A stretch of 64,000 bases of DNA from Burkholderia sp. GAS332 (lineage in GTDB: Bacteria; Pseudomonadota; Gammaproteobacteria; Burkholderiales; Burkholderiaceae): assembly GCA_900142905.1 (NCBI GenBank), contig FSRV01000001.1, positions 4,216,001 to 4,280,000 on the forward strand. Direction: 5' to 3'. Shown in pieces: positions 1 through 7,831 of this stretch (the stretch's first letter is position 1; the number at the start of each line of letters is the position of its first letter). Below the pieces are notes generated by a model, which was not told the DNA's origin, searched no databases, and saw only the letters and a program-made list of their open reading frames with translations. The position numbers and the translations under genes were made by a program.

Positions 1-316
1 GCATAGGTTGGATCAGCACCGAAACAACCATGGCGACAAGCGCCCCAGCGATGACTGCTTTCGATATACGTACGAGGTCCGGCAAGCTCGCAAAGACCCA
101 CATGCCGCGGTATAGGCCGAAGATACGGAACATGACGCCGTAAGTCGGCAGGACCCAGAGGAGCGAATGCATCGCCCCGACCCTGAAGTCTTCAGGGACC
201 ACGCCATTGAAGCGGATGATGTAGGCGATCAGCCAAGCGGCGGCGACCGCGCACAAGTCGAAAAGGAAAGCGCTGAAAGACAGCCACGTGGCCTTGTTTC
301 TTAGCATCAGCGTCAT
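1..316 (-). CDS. WbpM/CapD-like nucleotide-sugar 4,6-dehydratase, N-terminal part (cut by window edge)
   Basis: Only the first 105 codons are inside the window; the frame is open to base 1. The start at 316 reads MTLMLRNKATWLSFSAFLFD, with hydrophobic helices following (residues about 10-35, 45-65 and 85-105). A short loop containing FGLYRGMWVFAS precedes the last helix. This membrane N-terminus is characteristic of WbpM/CapD/FlaA1-type membrane dehydratases, which convert UDP-GlcNAc to its 4-keto-6-deoxy form. The Rossmann and catalytic domain would lie outside the window, so activity cannot be checked. The gene starts 3 bp after the stop of the WbpL-like transferase and sits in a wbpV-wbpL-wbpM-like order, which supports the call. 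Confidence 0.75.
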   Translation of the reverse strand, partial: MTLMLRNKATWLSFSAFLFDLCAVAAAWLIAYIIRFNGVVPEDFRVGAMHSLLWVLPTYGVMFRIFGLYRGMWVFASLPDLVRISKAVIAGALVAMVVSVLIQPM

Positions 317-319
317 ACC

Positions 320-1342
320 TCAGTTATCGGACAGTGTTGATTGGAAACGACGCCAGCGCATATCAACTAAAGCGCCTGCTGCGCAGAGAACGACGATCCA
401 AACGGCGAGCACACACGATTGAAAAATCGCAGAGCGGCCAAGTGCACAAATAGCAAACATTATGCCAGCTACCATTAGTACGTACCACGTCAAAGCTGTC
501 CTGGCGTGCCCGATCCCGGAGCGCACCATACGTTGATAGTAGTGCTCGCGGTGCGCCTGCCAAAATTTTTCGCCACGAAGCAGTCGGCGTGCGAGCGTGA
601 TTGAGGCATCCGCGATGAACGGCGCGAACACGAGGATTGGGAACCAGACCGGCCACACACCGCCGCGCCAGCCCCAATAACCGAGTGCGCCAGCCAGGAA
701 GCCCAGTGAGATCGATCCAGCATCACCAAGAAAAATGCGTGCCGGGTGGAAATTAAACAACAGGAAGCCGAACGCTGCGCCTGAAATCGCCGCTGCAGAC
801 CACGCGAGTTCTGGCAAGGGGTGGTCGCTAAGCAGCGCCCCTGCCGCATAACCCGCGAAGCCAAACAGCGCCATGCCGCCCGCCAGACCGTCTGCGCCGT
901 CCATGAAATTGTAAAGATTAACCAGCCATATCATCAAAAAGGCAAGAATTACCAAAACCCACCAGGGAGCATCGGCGGGAAAGAGCACAACCAGCCCGAT
1001 CACGGCGACCAGATGCGCGGCGAACCTGACTCGTGCCGACAATCCGCGTCGGTCGTCGATTTGCGAAACCGCGGCCAGGAAAGCGGCACCAAGAGCAGCA
1101 CACCACAAGCTCGGCGCCAGTAGCAATGTCGCCGCGACTGCTACCGGCACGATGCCCCAACCGCCAACCCGCGGCGTAGGTCGCACGTGCAGAGAACGGT
1201 CGTTTGGAACGTCAGTGGCAAGCCGCCAGGCCAAGCCCGTTTTCAGTAATACGAATAGGATCGCGCCGCATAGACAGACGGCAGCCAACGCAACAACGGC
1301 GAGGACCGTCCATTGGGAAATCAACAAATCTTGCATCTGCAT
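320..1342 (-). CDS. WbpL/WecA-family polyprenyl-phosphate N-acetylhexosamine-1-phosphate transferase
   Basis: A 340-residue integral membrane enzyme of the MraY/WecA family. Family members transfer an N-acetylhexosamine-1-phosphate to undecaprenyl phosphate and so start O-antigen synthesis. The protein has about ten hydrophobic helices. It shows the family DD-type motif in VNLYNFMDGADGLAGG, the HPARIFLGDAGS loop, and the basic HREHYYQR cytoplasmic loop near the C-terminus. I chose ATG 1342 (MQMQDLL; 1336 is possible) because the upstream gene stops at 1351. The longer open frame upstream is just the other frame of that gene. Between a WbpV-like reductase and a WbpM-like dehydratase, the likely substrate is UDP-QuiNAc or UDP-FucNAc; this is inferred from gene order in Pseudomonas O-antigen loci. 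Confidence 0.85.
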   Translation of the reverse strand: MQMQDLLISQWTVLAVVALAAVCLCGAILFVLLKTGLAWRLATDVPNDRSLHVRPTPRVGGWGIVPVAVAATLLLAPSLWCAALGAAFLAAVSQIDDRRGLSARVRFAAHLVAVIGLVVLFPADAPWWVLVILAFLMIWLVNLYNFMDGADGLAGGMALFGFAGYAAGALLSDHPLPELAWSAAAISGAAFGFLLFNFHPARIFLGDAGSISLGFLAGALGYWGWRGGVWPVWFPILVFAPFIADASITLARRLLRGEKFWQAHREHYYQRMVRSGIGHARTALTWYVLMVAGIMFAICALGRSAIFQSCVLAVWIVVLCAAGALVDMRWRRFQSTLSDN

Positions 1343-1350
1343 CGGCGGGC

Positions 1351-2306
1351 TCAATGGGTCGAACGATACCAGTCTGCCGTCGCCGCCAGCCCATCGTCCA
1401 TAGAAAACGGCGGCTGCCAGCCAAGCACGTCGCGAATGTGCGCCGTTTCGACTCGCAAGCTGCCGATCAGCCGACTCACCTGCTCTGAGCGGCCAGTCAG
1501 ACGGCCCGCCGCTCCCAGCCAGCTCGCCGGCACCGGTAGCAGCCGTGAGGGCTTGCCTAGGTGGAGCGCAAGCGAACGCGCCAACTCCGCAACGGTTGGA
1601 GCATTGGCGTCGGCAACGTGAAAGCATCCGCGCGTTGCTTGTGGGTCGAATGCACAACGCACTAGTGCGTCTGCCAGATTGCCGACGTACAACAGACTGC
1701 GACGAGCCCCAATCGCGCCAATCGGTAGCGGTACGCCTTGCCAGACAGCGTCCATCAGGCGGAGGAAATTGGCGCGCACTTGCGGCCCATACACAAGCGG
1801 CGACCGTACAACGACCACGTCCAACCCCGTCGCATCGCCAAACCGAACGAGCGCATCCTCGGCCTCTCGCTTCGAACGGCCGTACGCATCCTCGGGAGAG
1901 GGTGCGTCGCTCTCGCACAGCGGCTTACCATTGTCCCGCTCCGCCACGGCCTTAATGCTGCTTAAGAACAGAAAACGTCGCGCGCCATGTTGCTGCGCGG
2001 CGGCCGAGAGGCGCAGCGTACCCTCAACATTCGTCGCTCGAAACGCGGCCTCCGGATCGGGAGCATTATCGTTCATTACATGCACGCGCGCCGCAAGATG
2101 AACCACACAATCGCACTTCAAACCAGTCGGCCACGACTGCGCGATCTCCCCGAAGTCCTCCCCTGCATAGACCCATTCCATCACGCCGTCCACCCCCCCC
2201 CTGGCCGACGCACGAGCCCCGTGACAGTGTGGCCGGCCTCGACAAGCACGCGGCACAGCGCCCGGCCGACGAACCCGTTCGCCCCGCTCACGACAACGTG
2301 ACTCAT
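1351..2306 (-). pseudogene. WbpV-like NAD-dependent epimerase/reductase, frameshifted at a G9 run
   Basis: A short-chain dehydrogenase of the extended NAD-dependent epimerase type. Homologues such as WbpV reduce UDP-4-keto-6-deoxy-GlcNAc to an N-acetyl-6-deoxyhexosamine. The start at 2306 is fixed by a 4-bp ATGA overlap with the upstream glycosyltransferase. It reads MSHVVVSGANGFVGRALCRV, a good Rossmann GxxGxxG start. After codon 37 the frame meets nine consecutive G and stops a few codons later (…PGGGWTA stop). All of the rest (VMEWVYAGEDF…, YGRSK active-site tetrad, through to WYRSTH) is intact in the next frame. One more G, or two fewer, would restore about 318 residues. So this is either a phase-variable gene in the OFF state, a simple mutation, or a sequencing error in the homopolymer. 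Confidence 0.8.
2193..2201. repeat. Nine-base C/G homopolymer at the frameshift site
   Basis: Nine C in a row on the given strand, nine G in the coding direction of the WbpV-like gene, 35-38 codons after its start. Reading through it in the start frame gives an early stop; the downstream frame needs 10 or 7 G. Homopolymers like this are classic slipped-strand sites, and they are also classic sites of base-calling error. Confidence 0.85.
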
Positions 2307-3148
2307 ACCCACTTCCACCCGAATCGATTGAAGAAGCGAAACGCCGATGCGATGAACATCCGGATATGCGCGGAACCTTTGCGTGCCGCCCCGCCACCGT
2401 GGTGAAGGACACGCACCGCCGGCATATAGGCGATGCGGGCAACCTCATGCGTGCGCAGGCTCAGATCGTAGTCTTCGAAATAGAGGAAGTACCTCGGATC
2501 GAAACCCGCGAGCGTCTTAAGCACCGAGGTGCGAAATAGCATGAAGCAGCCGCTGACAATCGGCGGATCCCAAACGATGTCAAGGTCGTTGATCAAATCC
2601 TGCATTTCATAGCGAGCCAGTCGCTCCTTGAAAAAACTGCGCGCGCGAGCGGGGAGGAAACCACGCACAAGCAGATCCAATAGCGTCGGAAAGCGGCGGC
2701 ACAAGTATTGGATGCGCCCCCCTTCGTCGCCGATGCGAGGAGTCAGAAGACCCACGTCCTGGTGCCATTCCAAAAATTCCAACGCGCACTTGAGCGCGTC
2801 GCGATCCAGATCGATATCTGGATTCAGCACCAGGTGATAAACGCTCGCCGAGCGCCCGATGGCCAGATTGTGCCCGCGGCCGTAGCCAACATTGCCCTGA
2901 CCGGCGATAACCGAGCACGTTGCGCCGCGGGAACGCAGCTTGTCGACTGCAGCCGTCATGTCCGGCAGGCCGCCATTGTCCACAAGACAGACGGATAGTC
3001 CAATGGATGGATACACCTCGGTCAACGCATCGAAAGCTAGGGCAAGACTTTGAAGTGTCTGCGCGAGTTGCTGTCTTTCAGGCCGATAGACTACGACGGA
3101 CACAGAGAGGCTGTTGATCTCGCTGCCTGACTCACTTTTGATATTCAT
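2303..3148 (-). CDS. GT2-family glycosyltransferase (rhamnosyltransferase-like)
   Basis: A 281-residue family 2 glycosyltransferase. The GT-A fold opening is SVSVVVYRPERQQL (residues about 15-28), followed by the nucleotide-binding LVDNGG, the acidic LNPDIDLD motif (DxD-like, about residue 112) and a C-terminal FDPRYFLYFEDYDLSLR segment that carries the ED acidic pair typical of WbbL/RfbF-like rhamnosyltransferases. It is a soluble cytoplasmic enzyme expected to add a sugar to the lipid-linked O-unit. It overlaps the start of the frameshifted WbpV-like gene by 4 bp (ATGA), so the two are translationally coupled. Donor and acceptor cannot be read from the sequence; dTDP-rhamnose is plausible because the rfb genes are nearby. 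Confidence 0.85.
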   Translation of the reverse strand: MNIKSESGSEINSLSVSVVVYRPERQQLAQTLQSLALAFDALTEVYPSIGLSVCLVDNGGLPDMTAAVDKLRSRGATCSVIAGQGNVGYGRGHNLAIGRSASVYHLVLNPDIDLDRDALKCALEFLEWHQDVGLLTPRIGDEGGRIQYLCRRFPTLLDLLVRGFLPARARSFFKERLARYEMQDLINDLDIVWDPPIVSGCFMLFRTSVLKTLAGFDPRYFLYFEDYDLSLRTHEVARIAYMPAVRVLHHGGGAARKGSAHIRMFIASAFRFFNRFGWKWV

Positions 3149-3728
3149 GTAAAAAACCGACGTATCTTGGAGGCTACATTTTTATGCGCCAGCATCGCCC
3201 TACCGCCGGGAGTGTGCGCAAAATGTCGACCTTGGGCAATTGCGTTTTACTTTTGTTACCTGTGAAACAGGCCTGTTTCGCCGTCGCTTCGAGTCCGGAA
3301 ACGCCGCTAACAACTTGAGCGAATGTGGGAACTGATCGTATCGATGACGTTCGCCGATTTTTAGCCCAACGTGAAGGCTGGATGGCGTTCCCGTGTTGCG
3401 CTGACTCGCAACCGCCTCTGGCCAAGCGAATTATAGATCATCGGACTGCAGGTACTGGGGCGCGGGCCGGCAATGCCGCCGGATGTCACCAGCGCAAACG
3501 AACGCCCCGCTCCTTGCCGACCGCCCACGATATTCGTGCCAGGGAGTGGCAGGCAGCACGCCGTCAGTCCAGACGCGAAAACTAGGGTAAACCTGCCGAC
3601 TTCTGCTTAACGCCGTCTATTTACCATCGACTTGTCAGACATATACCGCGCCTTGTCAGATTCCTCCTCCGGGCGTAGGATTCGCGATTCACATCGACAG
3701 TCATGCTCAGCCAGTGCAACGAACCCAA
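3149..3728. other. Intergenic spacer without a convincing gene
   Basis: About 580 bp between a minus-strand glycosyltransferase and a plus-strand acyltransferase, so promoters for both directions are expected here. The short open frames have low-complexity basic compositions typical of GC-rich shadows and no supporting ribosome-binding sites. I see no hairpin terminator or clear promoter consensus. Confidence 0.6.
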
Positions 3729-4802
3729 ATGTACGCCACCGACATTCGTTTCAATCATGTTCAGGCACTGAGATTTTTCGCTGCTGCCGCAGTAGTACTA
3801 GGGCATTCAGTCATTTTTTGGCACATGAAATTCCCCGGCACGATCGATGACGCCACGCGAGATTATTTCGGTTGGGCGGGGGGCTGGTCGGTGGGCCTGT
3901 TCTTCTGCATATCGGGTTTCGTCATTACGCACTCCTCTCGCAACCAGTCGCCATTGGCATTTCTGGCAATACGGATGCTGCGAATTTACCCGGCGTTCTG
4001 GTTTGCGTGCTTACTTGCTGCCGCAATCAAGCTTTTCTTCTTTCACTCTTTCAACTGGCATGCTGAAGGGTTTACATGGCAATCCCTGCTTTTAGTTCCT
4101 GCCGGTGAAATCCCTTACCCGTTGCGGGTGGAATGGTCATTAGTTCACGAGGTATTTTTTTACATCCTGTTTTTTGTTTTTTTGGCCGTGCCTGGACGCA
4201 GAAAAATTCTTGAGTTCAGCCTTCTCTGGCTGGCGATTATCTTAGGCGCTCAAGTGTTGGGCCACGGATATACCGATCGTTACCCGGTGCTGACTGGCAT
4301 ATTCGTTTCCAGCCGCAACCTGCCCTTTATCGGGGGCGTCATCATTTATTTCTACGCCCAGTCATCATTCGTGCGCCGTTGGCACAAATTTTTTCCGATC
4401 TGGGCGCTCGGAACCGCTCTGCTGGCACAAGTTACCAATTCGACATTTTTGATCCTCGTAACACAAGCAATCTCGTCGATGCTGGTGCTGGCCTACGCTA
4501 TTGAACGCGATCACGTTAAGCCGCTCAGCGCGGACTCAGTGGTGGTCAAATTTGGCGATGCGTCTTACGGCCTGTACCTCTTTCATATCACCGCCATCAC
4601 TGTGTTGCTTGCGCTCTGGAATGGCTCGCACAGTTGGATCGTAACAATTGTCTCCGTCGTAATTTTTGGCTTGTCACTTGGACTCATGTTCGGCGTAGCC
4701 GAACAGCGCTTATATCGCGGAATGAAAAAACGACTGGAGCAGTTGCTCCGGCGATCGCGTCCGCTGAATCAGAGCACTCAACCGGTGTCATCAAACAACT
4801 AA
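3729..4802 (+). CDS. Acyltransferase-3 family membrane protein (OafA-like)
   Basis: About 357 residues with roughly ten hydrophobic helices and the hallmarks of acyltransferase family 3. These include FNHVQALRFFAAAAVVLGHS near the start with the conserved R/H region, a GLFFCISGFVI helix, and WSLVHEVFFYILF. Such proteins O-acetylate or otherwise acylate O-antigen sugars at the inner membrane. I chose ATG 3729 (MYATDIRF); an in-frame GTG at 3714 would add five residues and neither has a strong ribosome-binding site. The gene is on the opposite strand to its left neighbour and looks lower in GC than the core genes, which suggests acquired DNA. The C-terminus is short and polar, without an SGNH hydrolase domain. 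Confidence 0.85.
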   Translation: MYATDIRFNHVQALRFFAAAAVVLGHSVIFWHMKFPGTIDDATRDYFGWAGGWSVGLFFCISGFVITHSSRNQSPLAFLAIRMLRIYPAFWFACLLAAAIKLFFFHSFNWHAEGFTWQSLLLVPAGEIPYPLRVEWSLVHEVFFYILFFVFLAVPGRRKILEFSLLWLAIILGAQVLGHGYTDRYPVLTGIFVSSRNLPFIGGVIIYFYAQSSFVRRWHKFFPIWALGTALLAQVTNSTFLILVTQAISSMLVLAYAIERDHVKPLSADSVVVKFGDASYGLYLFHITAITVLLALWNGSHSWIVTIVSVVIFGLSLGLMFGVAEQRLYRGMKKRLEQLLRRSRPLNQSTQPVSSNN

Positions 4803-5161
4803 CGTTGTTTCAGCCCTTTCCTCCGCTTTATCGGATGCTGTTCTTTGCATCGCCTCTGACTCCGTCATGCACAGCCTGCCCTGCGTCGGTGTGCATCGGA
4901 GCGTCCCCGACGGCATTGTGGATGCCTGCCCTTCACCAAACCAGCACGCTGCAAGCGAATCCGGTCGGAAGTAGCGCCCCCTGCCACGGCTCCTTCGGCG
5001 GGTTTGGCAATCCTCCCCAACTGACGCCGTTTTGTCACCCGTGATCAGGTGTTGGTACTATTCAATTGGAACAGCCTTTGCTTGTCGGCAACCCGATCGT
5101 GTCTTCGTCGGCAGCGAGCCTGATCGCCAGCCACTTAGCCAGATGACCTATTGAACCTGCC
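4803..5161. other. Intergenic spacer, nothing recognised
   Basis: 359 bp between two plus-strand genes. I see no supported open frame, no clear hairpin terminator and no strong promoter. Its length implies that the sulfotransferase-like gene has its own promoter here rather than being transcribed only from the acyltransferase. Confidence 0.5.
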
Positions 5162-6472
5162 ATGCAAGCCACCGTCAGCACAGAATTCACCACGGAAGTG
5201 TTAAGCGAGAATACTCTCATCGTAGTTTTGGGCATGCACCGCAGTGGCACGAGCGTGATCACCCGCGCGATGGAGACGATGGGCGCGGAGTTCGGAGACA
5301 ATCTCAACCCCCCCGCAGCCGAAATAAACGAGAAAGGATTCTTCGAAGATCTCGACATTCATGCAATCAATGTCGACGTTATGAAGGCCGCGAAGGCTGA
5401 GTGGCACAGTCTGGAGCTCGTTGAGATCAGCCGGATCGAAAAGTCGGACTTGACTGCATTGAGGACGCGAGCTATCGAAATCTTACGTGAGAAATGCCAA
5501 AGTAAGATTTTTGCACTCAAAGACCCCCGCATTTCGCGCCTGCTTCCGTTTTGGCAACCCGTCTTCGATGCGATAAGAATTCGCGTCGCTTATATCGTCG
5601 CAATCCGTAACCCTATCAGCGTGAGCCGCTCGCTCGAAAAGCGCGATCAGTTTCCTGATGAGAAGACCTATCTGCTTTGGCTTGCGCATACCGTTCCGGC
5701 CCTGCAGCAGACACGCGGATTGCTTCGCGCACTCGTCGAGTACGACAGGTTGCTCGAAGAGCCAAGCCGAGAACTCGAGCGCATTTCCAGGCAGTTAAAT
5801 TTACCGCTGGATCTCGAGCGCGTGCACGAATTCGAGCAAGAATTTCTTGAAAGCCGATTGCGGCACGCGCGATTTGAGGCTCAAGACCTTGCAGTTGTAT
5901 CTTCCGCTCCGCGGCAAGTCGGCGAATTGTTTAATGCGCTAGAGTTCGCGTCGATAAAAGGGAACGGGCAGCTCACTCCAACCGGTGAAACCGCACTGTC
6001 CGCCGCGCAGTCTTATCTCGACGACATCTCGCCTGTACTGCGTCACTTGGCGCGGGTCGAGCAGCGGCTGTCGCAGTTGAGCGACGAATGCAATGGCCGC
6101 GAACTGCGTGCCGAGGATCTTCAGCGTGCGCTTGAAAAAGCCGAATCGCGTGTACGGCAAGCGGAAAGCGCTATAGAGAACGTTAATAGCGAAAAATCCG
6201 AGGCTCGGGCTGCGCTGGAAGTCATGGCATCGACCATTCGGTCCCTCGAGGATACGGTGGCCACACGACTGACTTCGCTAGAAGCCACGGCCGCCACGCA
6301 ACAGGCTGCCCTAGAAGCGCTGGCGGCAACCATAAGGACTCTGGAGCAGAGTGCCAGCGCACGGGACGTCGCACTGGAAGAGGCAAACCGCAAGCTAATG
6401 CAACTGTTGCAATCAAAGTCGTGGCGCATCACCGCGCCGCTCCGGGCTTTGCAACGATATATCTCGAAGTAA
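5162..6472 (+). CDS. Sulfotransferase-family protein with C-terminal coiled coil and SWRITAPLR tag
   Basis: 436 residues. The N-terminal half has the P-loop-like PAPS-binding segment VVLGMHRSGTSVITRAME (about residues 22-39). Next come the KDPRISRLLPFW block and a second motif IVAIRNPISVSRSL that fits the 3'-phosphate-binding R…S site. Together these mark a sulfotransferase-like fold, which transfers sulfate from PAPS. Residues about 290-405 are a long heptad-like region rich in Glu, Arg, Ala and Leu. The last 17 residues begin SWRITAPLR, a tag repeated in the next gene and in the methyltransferase/GT2 fusion downstream. A sulfated surface glycan is possible. Alternatively the domain may be a non-sulfating relative used as a scaffold. 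Confidence 0.75.
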   Translation: MQATVSTEFTTEVLSENTLIVVLGMHRSGTSVITRAMETMGAEFGDNLNPPAAEINEKGFFEDLDIHAINVDVMKAAKAEWHSLELVEISRIEKSDLTALRTRAIEILREKCQSKIFALKDPRISRLLPFWQPVFDAIRIRVAYIVAIRNPISVSRSLEKRDQFPDEKTYLLWLAHTVPALQQTRGLLRALVEYDRLLEEPSRELERISRQLNLPLDLERVHEFEQEFLESRLRHARFEAQDLAVVSSAPRQVGELFNALEFASIKGNGQLTPTGETALSAAQSYLDDISPVLRHLARVEQRLSQLSDECNGRELRAEDLQRALEKAESRVRQAESAIENVNSEKSEARAALEVMASTIRSLEDTVATRLTSLEATAATQQAALEALAATIRTLEQSASARDVALEEANRKLMQLLQSKSWRITAPLRALQRYISK

Positions 6473-6795
6473 AAGACCGGTACCGCTCCCCTTGAGCATC
6501 AACAATGACGCAAGTCAGGCAAAAGATGCAACGTTCGAACCTGCGTAGCCAGGTTCGATTTCCATGGTAGAGGCATAGTTCTCCGCGTCAGAATCCCCCA
6601 GACGCGACCGGGTCGATTACGATACATAGGCTAGGTCGCACAAGATCGCCATACAACTGAAGGAAGGCCCTTCAGATTTTCAGCAGACGAAACCTACCGA
6701 CAGTCGACGGAAAGTGCGGATGTTGTACTCGCCGGCCAGATCCATCGGTAGAATTCCTACGTGAATCTCGAAAGTTCGAACGCCGGAGAGTCAGC
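6473..6795. other. Intergenic spacer, nothing recognised
   Basis: 323 bp between two plus-strand genes of related C-terminal design. No coding frame, terminator hairpin or clear promoter motif could be supported. Confidence 0.5.
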
Positions 6796-7767
6796 ATGAC
6801 ACTTACCGTGGTTGACGAGCGTTACCAACACTACGACGAAGCGTATTTTCAGGACGGCTCCCAACGGGGGACTCAATACCGAGGCTACAAGGAGGGTGCG
6901 CGTCGCAATCGCACTTACTTTGAAGTAGCCGAGACAATAATCAAATGCTTCCGCCCCAAGCGAGTCCTTGAGATTGGTTGTGCCACCGGTATCGTTGTAA
7001 AACATTTGAATGATCTCGGCGTCGAAGCGCACGGCATCGATGTCTCACAATGGGCGATCGATAACCGGGAGCATCCCAACATCATCTTGTCCGGCGCAGA
7101 GTCAATACCATTCGACGACAACTACTTTGACGTCGTTTATTCGGTCCATTCACTTGAACATTTGCCGACCGACATTAAAGACGCCGCCTTCACCGAGATG
7201 ACGAGAGTCTGCCGAACCGGAATTCAGTTCCACATGCTCCCGATTATTGGAAGTGGTCCCTATGTCGGCGATACATTCCAGCACCTGATCAATTTGCGCA
7301 GTGATCCATCGCACAACCTGTTATTTAACAAGGAGTGGTGGATTAAACAATGGTCGGCACACGGTTGGCGAGATACCGGGATGCAGATTGCTTTCGTTCA
7401 CGACAGCGAACACTTCGAATTAACGCTGTGCCAATATATTCTTTCGCAGCAAAATCTGCCCGACGAGCAAATTCAGCGAGTGTTGCAACACGACATCAGC
7501 GTTGCCTATGGCCTCAATCAAGCTTTACACGGAAAGCCGCCTCCAGGCCTGGATGTACACATCGCGGCACTTTGCGACAAAGTCCGTGGACCGGCCACCC
7601 CGCCCTTTGATAAAGAGGCAACTGTCAACTATCTGGAAACAGCGGCAGTCAAACAAGTAAGAAACGAAGCTGAAAGGTTACGCGCCGCCTATGACGAGGT
7701 TCTCAAATCTACATCGTGGCGCATTACCGCGCCACTGCGGGCGTTACGCCGCTGGCTCAAGGTATAG
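6796..7767 (+). CDS. Class I SAM-dependent methyltransferase with C-terminal SWRITAPLR tag
   Basis: 323 residues. The SAM-binding motif I is VLEIGCATGIVVKHL (about residues 56-70), followed by the acidic GIDVSQWAI strand, IPFDDNYFDVVYSVHSLEHL (motif IV and post-I) and a typical CRTGIQFHML segment. It is therefore a Methyltransf_11-like enzyme, probably modifying a sugar or lipid-linked glycan. After about residue 270 it changes to a short helical region. It ends in 17 residues starting SWRITAPLR, nearly the same ending as the sulfotransferase-like gene upstream, with recognisable similarity at DNA level too. The shared ending suggests the two proteins dock to the same partner or membrane site. 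Confidence 0.8.
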   Translation: MTLTVVDERYQHYDEAYFQDGSQRGTQYRGYKEGARRNRTYFEVAETIIKCFRPKRVLEIGCATGIVVKHLNDLGVEAHGIDVSQWAIDNREHPNIILSGAESIPFDDNYFDVVYSVHSLEHLPTDIKDAAFTEMTRVCRTGIQFHMLPIIGSGPYVGDTFQHLINLRSDPSHNLLFNKEWWIKQWSAHGWRDTGMQIAFVHDSEHFELTLCQYILSQQNLPDEQIQRVLQHDISVAYGLNQALHGKPPPGLDVHIAALCDKVRGPATPPFDKEATVNYLETAAVKQVRNEAERLRAAYDEVLKSTSWRITAPLRALRRWLKV

Positions 7768-7831
7768 CGCAAAGCACACTGCGCCCCATCGGCCAAGGAC
7801 GTGATGGGCCGCTTGCTAAGCGGGCAGTTTG

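Noticed and set aside
320..1918. 532-residue reading of the WbpL-like gene
   Set aside because: The first 192 residues are Arg/Cys-rich and lie over the next gene in another frame; family similarity begins at MQMQDLL (1342).
7770..7830. GC-rich hairpin between the methyltransferase and the acyltransferase
   Set aside because: Only a 6-bp CCCATC/GATGGG stem and no T tract, so not called a terminator.
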